Positions 55,594-64,000 of a stretch of DNA of 64,000 nucleotides are shown in pieces; positions within the stretch are counted from its first letter, which is position 1, and each line of letters begins with the position of its first letter. A program made the position numbers and the translations under genes. The stretch spans positions 62,001 to 126,000 of the forward strand of contig CAJQUW010009331.1 of assembly GCA_907163375.1 (NCBI GenBank). Direction: 5' to 3'. A model generated the notes under the pieces. It made no database searches and was not told where the DNA came from. It was given only the letters and a program-made list of their open reading frames with translations. This stretch comes from Prostheceraeus crozeri. Lineage: Eukaryota; Platyhelminthes; Polycladida; Euryleptidae.

Positions 55594-56351
55594 CAGGGAT
55601 GCGGAGTCCTATCATTTGATAGGACTCCGACTCCGGGGGTTGATAGGACTCCGGCTTCTGATAGGACTCCGACTCTGGGTGGCAAGTATATAAAGCCTAG
55701 TTTTCTTAAAAAATTAGTTGGTAACCTACATCATAGATCATTATAGGCTTACCTGAACAATCATTGCTGCATCATTTATTAATCATTTTCGATGAAAGTT
55801 TATCAAATTTCGCTTTAAATTGGATGCATGCGACTCGGCTCCTCCCATCTTGTTGATGTGTGCTTCACACGATCTTTCTGCAGTCTCTACCAGGCAGGAA
55901 AATCCCCCATCTTTCTTCAAAAAAATATGAGTAGGCCTACACTTTCGATTTTAATATGCGGTCTAGAGGAGCCATCACACACGATTAACGTGAAGGTAAG
56001 AGGTACCATTCCAATTCTTCATTTTTGTCTCTGATGTGACCTTTGGCGCGCAGGTGTGATCGAGGCTAGGAAGGCTTGTCTTCTCTACTAAATCACCGAG
56101 TGAAAAGACAATCCTTTTTTCACTATCACGATTCATTCCCTCACCTATTACAAGCTTTGGATGCAGCGGTGTCTCTGTACTTTTGTTTGACGGAGAAAGT
56201 TGACATCAAGACAGTGACAGCTGTGCACGAGGATAGATAATTTGTTTGTATCATATTTCGGGTGTATTTATAGCCCGGAGTCCTATCATTTGATAGGACT
56301 CCGACACCACCAAAAATGATAGGACTCCGGGACTTCGACTCCGCATCCCTG
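55594..56351. mobile_element. GGAGTC-rich non-autonomous hAT element, 758 bp
   Basis: The left end CAGGGATGCGGAGTCC and right end (plus strand) GACTCCGCATCCCTG form good TIRs. It is flanked by GTTGTTTG (55586-55593) and GTTGTGTG (56352-56359), an 8-bp duplication with one mismatch. Subterminal arrays of GATAGGACTCCG in both orientations are typical of a hAT subgroup with GGAGTC repeats. It has no transposase and carries the same short ORF remnant as the inverted copy at 49910-50434. Confidence 0.85.
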
Positions 56352-56359
56352 GTTGTGTG

Positions 56360-57850
56360 CGTGTGAGGCAGCAAGCGCACGCGCTCGCACCAATGTTGGC
56401 TTTCCCGATAGACATAATGCTTTGCCTTCTCCAATTACCCAATTATTTGCTCTATACCTAAATATAGAAAGGGAAGCGCAACTCAATTGTTCCTGTCCTT
56501 CGTTTCTCGTCGGAGAGGCCACTACGTCAACTGTAGCAGCTGACTGACGTTCAGATAAGACTGTGATCAGATGATGAGCGTTCGCCAAGGAGTGCAGAGT
56601 AATGCATCTGACTCGAACACCCAGATTCCGTAGAATTCCATAATTTGTTTTTACGTGATTGATGTGACGCTATGTTTAGTACTGTAGATAAGCTCATAAC
56701 CACACCTTTCGTCCGAAGGGAATATACTGAAAAGATGACAGTCGTCAAGCAAGGTAGATCAACACCTGATATAAAAATTGAAAGTACTCACAGAAAAAGA
56801 ATAAGAAATACACAAGACATTTTAATGCATCAAAGTTCAAACACATGGGTGGCTGACCAGCCGTGAGAAACGCAAGAAACTGTTTCCCTTTCTCCTTTTT
56901 TCTCAAGATAATGTGGTCTGGACAGAGAGGGGATACAGTTATCTCAACTCCTTGAGAGTACGGCGGTTAGGCGACATGAGCAATCAACTTCTCATGTGCA
57001 CATTCACTTGGCATTAAAAAATGTTCGTGAGATTGTTATTAAAAATTCATCTTTTATGAAAATTGATGCTGTAACATAAAAGAGTGGAATAGAAATAGTA
57101 TTCCAATGCCGAGCGAAGGCCTATGGTCTGGGAGCACGCGACTCCACTGGTAATGATAGTAATTTTTGCCTGAAAATCTAAAACCCTTGCTACTCATGTG
57201 CAGCGATCGCGATTTTTGGAAACATTCGGAGGAACCTGAGCCTGCATTTGTCTTGAACTTGGTCTTGTTTTGTTTTTGATGTCTGCATTTAGTTTGTATT
57301 TTTAAAATCTCTACACCTAGCCTATTCCGTTAACTCAGATGAAAGTTTCTGTGGTCTATAAGGTCTACTTTTAGCTTCTATAAAGTCTAGAGGTGTGTGT
57401 TAAGAGGTCTAGAAAAAAAATCGCCCAATTATCAATCACTTGTGCACTGTGTTTGAGTACCTTCCGCTCGAATGCGCGTGTGAATAATGATATTCTCAGT
57501 CTAATCAAATCCTAATTTTTTCAACTGTGATGAACCATGCAGGATGTTGGCCGAGACCAGCAATCAGGCGCAGCTCTGGAATCGCCCGGGAATTTTGATG
57601 GGGCCCGGGAATCTCCCTTAAATTTGAGTAAAGTCACATAATTGATTTGAATTTGCAAGATCTGTTACTTGAGCCCAACTCCATGAGCGACTCTGCTTAA
57701 CTTGCAAAACTGTACCGGAGCATGAATCTCTCAATATGGCACTGTATGGCATGCTTTCATCTTCATATCTCCAATTCGAAGTTATTTACAATTCGAAGAT
57801 ATCTGTCCTACTCGAACAGGTCTGAGCGTTCAGAAATTAGGGACCGAAAC
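56360..57850. other. Unassigned DNA
   Basis: A 64-aa ORF at 56672-56866 (+, starting MFSTVDKLITTPFVRREYTE) is basic and polar but unrecognised. The rest is AT-rich with no supported features. Confidence 0.45.
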
Positions 57851-58340
57851 GCAAATCCTGGTCGAGTACCTGCTGATAAAATCATCACTGTCAAGCTTAA
57901 TCATTTTAAGCACGACTGCTGTCCAAGATCACCAGATACATCGATGACTTATGCATCTTCAATTACAAGAACTTTGCCAAAATTGTACTAAGCATCTATC
58001 CAGGTAGCTTAGAAGTTAACAGAAGCGAACTTGATGATAAAGAAGCAGATTATCTTGATGCTAAGCTGAAAGTTACCAGCTTAAGACTTCTGTATATCAC
58101 AAAGTGGACGACTTCAACTTTCCAGTGACACTTGACATTTCCAGAGAATAATATGCCCCACAAAAGTAATGTCTTTAGCGGTCAGCTCATTAGATATAGT
58201 CGCATTTCCTCCTTAAAAGATTTCGTCATGAAATCGAAGAAAAGTTTCAGATTGCTGAGATCAAGGGGATATAGCCAAAGATTTAATAATATGCGGCAGA
58301 AAGAGCACTGCATAGGCATAACAATATTTTGAGAAAATTC
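57845..58340 (+). pseudogene. Reverse transcriptase remnant with YIDD box
   Basis: After NPGRVPADKIITVKLNHF (57855-57910), another frame reads RYIDDLCIFNYKNFAKIVL (57934-57990), motif C of an RT, followed by SIYPGSLEVN and DYLDAKLKV. Next come TSVYHKVDDFNFPVTL and, after a stop, SNVFSGQLIRYSRISSL. I recognise this series (YIDDL, IYPxxL, YLDxxI, VYxKxDDFxF, SQLIRYxR) from a widespread class of invertebrate retroelement RTs, though I cannot name the clade. Upstream RT motifs are absent. A second copy of the NPGRVPADE segment at 58548-58615 shows local duplication. Confidence 0.6.
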
Positions 58341-58344
58341 GGAC

Positions 58345-59117
58345 TTAATGCCACCAGACAAATTGCAGCACATTTTAAGCAACGAACATATGGCAAGATG
58401 CATAATTACAACACCTTCAACACAACAAATTTATCGACTTTGACGTGAACTACCGATTATGACTACAGGTATGAAAGAATACGGATTCCTTGACTCCAGA
58501 CCTCGGTACACTTTCCTTTTACCGATTGTGACAAACCTTTCTTACTTGTAATGGCACAACAGCGAATCCTGGTCGAGTTCCTGCTGATGAACTCATTACT
58601 ATCAAGTTAAATCATTCTAAGTTTCACATTTTCTTCACTGTTAATGCGTTTTGCTGAACTTTTGAATGATTCTTAACACCTGCAGAGAACGAGCCACGCG
58701 TCCTTGTCGCGATTTCTTTACTTTATCTTCATCTTAATCTCAAATACTTCTATCTTCTTATTCAATCTTAGGAGGGAACCTTAGTCGGCAGATGACAGAT
58801 CTTTGGTGTCAATTTTCAAATGGCCAATTGACCGTCATCGTTAGGACAAAGTTGGCCTAATTGATAAAGTATTCTCCACACGTAGTAGTAAGCATAGCGG
58901 TAGAATTGTAATCGAGGTAATTCCAATTATGTTAAGTCCTTACTATATCGCATTTACATTGTTGGCTAGAAAGATCCGGACAATCGATATTTTTCATTCA
59001 ATTGTACTATTGCAAACTGTTTGCATACAGGAAGGTTATAAAAACTCACTAAATTTGACAATATTGCTTTAATTAGATGCTAGCTCATTAAAAAACATAC
59101 TTTTTAATCATGGAACG
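58345..59117. other. Unassigned DNA with duplicated RT flank
   Basis: 58548-58615 repeats 57850-57915. Otherwise non-coding. Confidence 0.5.
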
Positions 59118-59139
59118 CTATTTCATAAAAAAATGGTAC

Positions 59140-59387
59140 TTAGTAGTGCGACCCATTGCAGCGAAAACTGCTGCAACACGACATGGCATAACTCGATCAG
59201 GGAAGATCAAAATTCAGGTGTAATCAATCGACACCACACATTCATGACTGCGATTTTTAGCTCAGCTGTTGATGTTGGGTTTAAACATGACTCTTCTTTC
59301 TTTACTTTCGTCTAACAATTCTCTATCGGATTAAGATCCGGTGATAACACTGGCCAGCAACAATTGTCCGACCAAGGTCGGTATTGT
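59140..59387 (-). pseudogene. Tc1-like transposase C-terminal fragment
   Basis: On the minus strand SPDLNPIENC is the catalytic Glu block of a Tc1 transposase, followed after frame breaks by the usual C-terminal VMPCRVAAVFAAMGRTTKY. The block is interrupted on its N-terminal side at the insertion of the 3.4-kb DNA transposon at 59394. Confidence 0.75.
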
Positions 59388-59393
59388 CGATAG

Positions 59394-62300
59394 CAGGCCT
59401 CCCACTCAACCTAAAAAACCTAAAAAACCTAAATTTTTCAAATTTCAGTGAAAAAACCTAAAAATGGCCTAAATTTATATAAGAAACCTAAAAAACCTAA
59501 ATAAATTAAATATATGTTTTCTGATGATGAACTTTATTTCAGTGACTACACCTCAATTTATCCTCCATCGCATGTATATGTTCTCTACAGAAAAGTCACC
59601 TTTTACAGCTTATTTCAAGAAAATCCATTATCCTTTAAAAGGTATGCAATTGTTCGTCCGGTTTGTTATATTTTATTCGACTTTTGCCGATGTGAGAATT
59701 CGTTCTAAGGATACCCAAGTTATCAAACAATTGGACAATGGTCTTGATATGCTAAGTGAGAAATGTCAAAAATGTGCATCCCAAAGTGGAGAAAAACATC
59801 GAGTGACTTGTGAATATAGGCCTATTTGATTTGATTGATCAATATTCGAATTCTACAAGCGGACAAAAATTGAATGGAACTGTTTATGGATTCATGTGAC
59901 TTTTTTGTTTGGTTTAACGTTCAATCTGTTACAGCTTTTTTTTCAAAGAATGTATTTATGGGGGTCAACTTTCTTGACAGAAATGTAATTTTACTGATTT
60001 TTCTTATTTGCTTTTGTACTCGTATATCTGTTGCTTTGAGAATAAACGCTCGTGTAATAGACATATGTTGAATTCAGACCTTTTTTATTTATATCAATGT
60101 ACATTATGATATACTTGTATCAATTGTCACTTGTCATCAATATCACTTGTGTATCAATTGTAACTATTCCTTCTCGAGTGCCACTGAGGATACAGAAATA
60201 TTGAGAGAACAATTTCCAGATTCAAAAATTGTTAAAAGCTACCAGATGAGTGAAACGAAGATGAAGTATGCCATCCAGTTTGGGATATCACCTTATATAC
60301 GAGAGGAAAATATTCGAGATATGAGAAACAGTCCGTATAGTTTCAAATTTGACGAAACTACAACATCACAGGTCAAGAGACAGTACGATGGATATGCCCA
60401 ATTCTGGTCCGAAAAAGAAAACAATATAGTTTCTGTGTATTGTGGTTCACTGTTTATCGGTCATTGTACCAGTGAACAACTCTTGGAGCATTTCTTCAAG
60501 TTGATAGATCAAATGCAGTTGAGTTCTCATTTGCTGATTCACATCGGTATGGATGGTCCAAATGTGAACAAGGCATTCCAGGACATGCTTAAGGGACATT
60601 GCGGAAATAAGCAGACAACTATGTAGACATTGGTACATGTACTTTACATAAAGTGCATAATGCTTTTCGTCAAGGTTTGACTGTTTTGGGCTTTGACATA
60701 GACAAACTCGTAATAGACATTTCGTCTTACTTCAAATTGTCCGCTGCTCGTCGTGAAGACTATGAAATGATGGAGACATTCACCGATATAACCCCACGAG
60801 TTGCGTTGCGACACGTTACCTCAAGATGGCTGTCTCTTCGGAAGGTGTGTTTGCGAATACTTGAACAGTATCCAAATTCCCCCTCGATACCAAAGGATTG
60901 TTAAAGCTCTGACCGATCCGATCGCACAAGTCTACATCAGCTTCGTAGCATATGCTGCAACGGATTTTGAGAGGTATCTCACAGCGCATCAAACAAGTGA
61001 GCCAATGATGCACAATATGCACGATAACATGATCAAACTGATGAGCAACGTCACCCAGAAATTCATGAAGGCGTCTCATGTTAATAGAAAATCAGACTTC
61101 TCCTCCATGAATTTCATCTCAACAAAGTTGACATAGGAACACGAGCTTTGGTTTTGCTGTGCGAGAATAATGTATCTGAAAAGGAAAAAATGATGTCCCA
61201 TCGAATTGTTTGAAGTTTTTTGTGAAAGCTGCAGGTTACTTGCAAGCACAACTGCCCATAACAAACGAGATTATCAAAGATGCCCGAGCTTTACACTCAC
61301 ACAATCGCTTAGAATCTTGGTCGCTAGAAGCAATTTCTAGGCTGGCACTCACAATTGCACCAAGTATGTCCAAAGAAATGCATAGGGTATTTTCCGTGAA
61401 TGAAAACTTGACCAATGAAGACATATGCGATATTATTCGATGTCAGTGGCGTGAATATCAAACTGAGGATATCCCCAAAGAATGGCACAGAACTCCAATG
61501 ACGGACAAGCATCAAAGTAGAAGAAACCAGCATTCCTATTGGAAAGAGGTAGAAACTCAATGGTGCGAAATTGACAAAAAGGATGAAAATGAAACCCTTG
61601 TACCAATTGATGAGTACTGGGCTCGCGTCTTCCAGATTCAAAATGAAAATGGTCGGGCAAAATTTCGTCAATTGGCTGCTTTGGTTAAATGTGTTCTGTC
61701 ATTGTAACATGGAAATTCCGGCCCAGAGAAAGGTTTTTCTCTAAACAAAGCTATCTTGCAGGCTCATGGTTCGTCGCCTAATGAGGATACGCTCGTTGCA
61801 TTGAGAAATGTTCGTGAGAAACTGATCGTTTCAGGGAAGGTCACGAAATTTATCGTAACAAACGAATTACTGCAATCTGTTAAAAATTCAAGACAGCGAT
61901 ATCACAATGAGCTTGAATCCAAACGAAGATTAGCGGAAGCTGAATCACAACAGAGTACACTAAATAAAGATAAGAACAAAATTGAACGACAAAAGAAAAG
62001 TGGATTATCTGAGATAGATGAGAGAATTATGAGTAAGGAGGAAGGAATTCTAGTGGCAGATGAGGCCATGTCAGACGGGAACAAGAAGTTACAAGCTGCA
62101 TTAAGCGCAAAGCCTCTGAGCTCCCAAAAATTGCAAGCTGCAAGCTGCAAGCTCCCAGATTGAAATGGGAGCTGAGAGAAAAAGAAAGCTTCAGCAGGAG
62201 ATAGGTCTTCTAAAGAAACAAAGACTAGAATTAGACAAGCAGTAGTGATGAATTATATAAGTATACTCCCTTCCTGTAATTACTCATATGTTTTCGAACA

Positions 62301-62800
62301 CTTTAAGTTTTTGGATTTACATTCCGTTTCTACCTATTTGTTTTCACAAGACTGAAGGTTAGATTTTTCTAATAATCGTTTATATTAGAGTTAATTTGTA
62401 TTATAAAAAGAATAATAGAACTCGTTATGGTTTTCTATTCTTGACTGACATTCTGAATTGATTGCGCGAACATTTTAAACAATTATATGCCTAAGAATCA
62501 TAATACGAGCGTACAATGCTTGTGTTCGAATACATAGAGTATTACATTTGTAACTCATGCGTTATACTCGTTTGATTGATTGAGCATATTGTTAATAATC
62601 TATACTTTGTTAAGTTTATAAGTTTGTGTTTTTAATATGAAACTTTATCATTTTGATTCCTATTTTTGAGAAGGAGAATATATTTTTATTGATGAACTGT
62701 CAGATTTTTTGCTTTTTCAATGTACTATCCCTACAAATTCATATTTATAAAACCTAAAAAAACATAAAGAAAAATTTTTTTCCAAGGCGTGGGAGGCCTG
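59394..62800 (+). mobile_element. Decayed autonomous DNA transposon, 6-bp TSD CGATAG
   Basis: The TIRs begin CAGGCCTCCCAC on both strands (left 59394, right end 62800). They are flanked by CGATAG at 59388-59393 and 62801-62806. Subterminal DNA is rich in CCTAAAAAA repeats at both ends. The interior carries a hAT-like transposase pseudogene. A 6-bp rather than 8-bp duplication is unusual for hAT and also fits less common superfamilies, so classification is open. Confidence 0.82.
60147..62163 (+). pseudogene. hAT-like transposase pseudogene, several frameshifts
   Basis: Open pieces read in order: YSFKFDETTTSQVKRQYDG and VYCGSLFIGHCTSEQLLEHF, LIHIGMDGPNVNKAFQDML (60147-60626); DIGTCTLHKVHNAFRQGL, FKLSAARREDY, TSRWLSLRKVCLRILEQ (60629-60880); IVKALTDPIAQVYISFVAY (60895-61136); FVKAAGYLQAQLPITNE to LAALVKCVLSL (61210-61707); then, after a TAA, HGNSGPERGFSLNK, a VREKLIVSGKV segment and a charged coiled coil to 62163. 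FDE, MDG and RW/ERGFS blocks recall RNase H-fold hAT transposases. At least three frame breaks and one nonsense codon make it inactive. An upstream ORF at 59524-59829 (STEKSPFTAYFKKIH) may be its N-terminal part. Confidence 0.7.
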
Positions 62801-62859
62801 CGATAGTTTTCAAGTTAACTGCTAACTGATCGCATACAGAACGCAGTATTAGATGCAGC

Positions 62860-63369
62860 TAGCCATCAATAGACATTAGCGCGCTGCCAGTTGCTCTCCG
62901 TCATTGGATATTAACGTTAGCAGACGGACAATTATAAGACGTCTTCAATCTGAGGCGGGCTTACGAGCATATCGACCGACGATGAAACCACGTTTGACCG
63001 CCAAGAACATTGCCGATCGCGTTAAATTCTGCGAGCTTCATAAAAACTGGACTGCTGAACATTGGCGAAGTGTTATGTTTTCGGATGCAACGCGGATAAA
63101 GCAATTCAAACCAACTAGAAAGCTTGTGCGCAGGCCAATTGGACAGCGGCATAACCCTCATTATGTGAAAATAGCTGTGAGATCATGTTATTCGTTAATG
63201 ATTTGGGTTGCTGTAACCTCATCGGCACGGGCTGGTATTTTCCCGTGTTCCTCAGAGCTCAACTGTTAACACAGATTTATGGTAACGTTCATATTCTCGA
63301 AGAGAATGTAATCTCATGGATGAAGTTGCACCGATGCACCACATTTATGCATGACGGTACCCCTCGCTA
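62860..63369 (+). pseudogene. Tc1-like transposase fragment
   Basis: An HTH segment (DINVSRRTIIRRLQSEAGL), RLTAKNIADRVKFC, then the first catalytic Asp in VMFSDATRIK, GLY-poor SLMIWVAV, and, after a frameshift near 63255, QIYGNVHILEENVISWMKLH and the second catalytic block FMHDGTP, followed by a stop. The Glu block is absent. It is oriented opposite to the Tc1 fragment at 59140-59387 on the other side of the 3.4-kb transposon. Confidence 0.78.
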
Positions 63370-64000
63370 AAGGATCACTCCAGCGGTTGGCGCTGCATTG
63401 GACCTAACTGGAACTAGCACACGAAGAGCAACATTCATTACAACTGCTTTGGCAGAAGGTTTGGGACAGCCACTGGGTAATCTGGTCTTGAGTCCATCTT
63501 TGTTGAGACGACCCGAGTAGCTTCTAGACTCAAGGAGTAGATGATGCCGTCAGTAACAATTTCTCCGTGAATCTTCACGCCAGTACGTGGATGGAGAGGA
63601 TCCTACCCTGCCACACAATGAAGTTTAATGAAGGAAGTACTTCCAATCATCGTCAGGCAGTGGAGAGGATGTTCACATGCCGGATGAGCTAGAATAGATT
63701 CCTGGTGCTTCGGAATTTTCTACAGGGACGAACTGGAATAGTCAAGGTACGATCTATGAGGAGAAGCAAAATGATGCAATAATTCGCCTTTCTTTGGATG
63801 CGACTTTGAGTATCACAGGCGCATACAGTGGAGTCTGTGTCCTAAGAAGCAACATAGCCGCATTCTACTCTATCTCACGTGCTACTAGGTGGCTCTGCGA
63901 GGTTCAGGCGCTATGAGACATTGACATGCTCGATGAATGGCCAAGGTAATCTACCAACAGTAAGGCCTGACTATTCCCCTAGAAATTGTCGATGTCTTCG
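63370..64000. other. Unassigned DNA at window end
   Basis: No ORF or repeat I can support. It is slightly richer in G+C than the neighbouring DNA. Confidence 0.5.

Overview
The window looks like repeat-rich nuclear DNA of an invertebrate animal. It has spliced genes with introns of about 2 to 4 kb, an outer-dynein-arm docking gene (so a lineage with motile cilia), a TFIIF-alpha-like segment, and many eukaryotic transposons: hAT, Tc1/mariner, Penelope-like, a non-LTR LINE, foldback elements and a tRNA-derived SINE. I see no bacterial operons, CRISPR arrays or rRNA genes. I cannot name the species.

Layout. 58-1689 (minus): degraded cluster with two RING-like zinc motifs, an exonuclease-like ORF and a segment resembling the region N-terminal to Polinton/adintovirus polymerases. 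1665-5280: a G-rich satellite family (family A), split by a composite hAT-type element with a clear 8-bp target duplication. 5350-6598: GC-rich minisatellite fused to a 5'-truncated Tc1-like transposase. 6844-19163 (minus): five coding exons of an ODAD1/CCDC63-like gene with matching splice phases; its introns hold MITEs, a foldback element, a small hAT and a SINE. The first exon(s) are not visible. 19893-20365: TFIIF-alpha-like acidic fragment ending exactly where a giant palindrome begins.

20322-37921 is giant palindrome 1: arms of about 6.2 and 4.7 kb around a 6.7-kb single-copy loop. The arms hold the family A satellite plus about 3.4 kb of degenerate tandem repeats, and each carries a textbook TATA box 31 bp before a TCAGTTC initiator, both firing into the loop. 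The loop holds unrecognised spliced ORFs: an acidic protein (+), a zinc-finger/coiled-coil protein broken by one in-frame TGA (-), and a 78-aa Cys-rich protein (-). I consider this the most likely undescribed system here.

37670-49062 is palindrome 2. Its arms contain Penelope-like fragments, and its loop holds a minus-strand Penelope-like retroelement split by a 3.5-kb hAT-type insertion that itself carries a 5'-truncated LINE and a long hairpin. 49063-49905 is a patchwork of re-copied pieces of palindrome 2. 49910-56351 holds two inverted copies of a GGAGTC-rich small hAT around an unrecognised region with possible minus-strand exons. 57900-58340 is an RT remnant with a YIDD box. 59394-62800 is a decayed autonomous DNA transposon with a 6-bp target duplication, flanked by Tc1-like fragments in opposite orientations.

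Two processes seem to dominate: nested transposition, datable from target duplications, and repeated inverted or template-switch duplication that made the palindromes. Near-identical arms could also be assembly artefacts, which only long reads can exclude.
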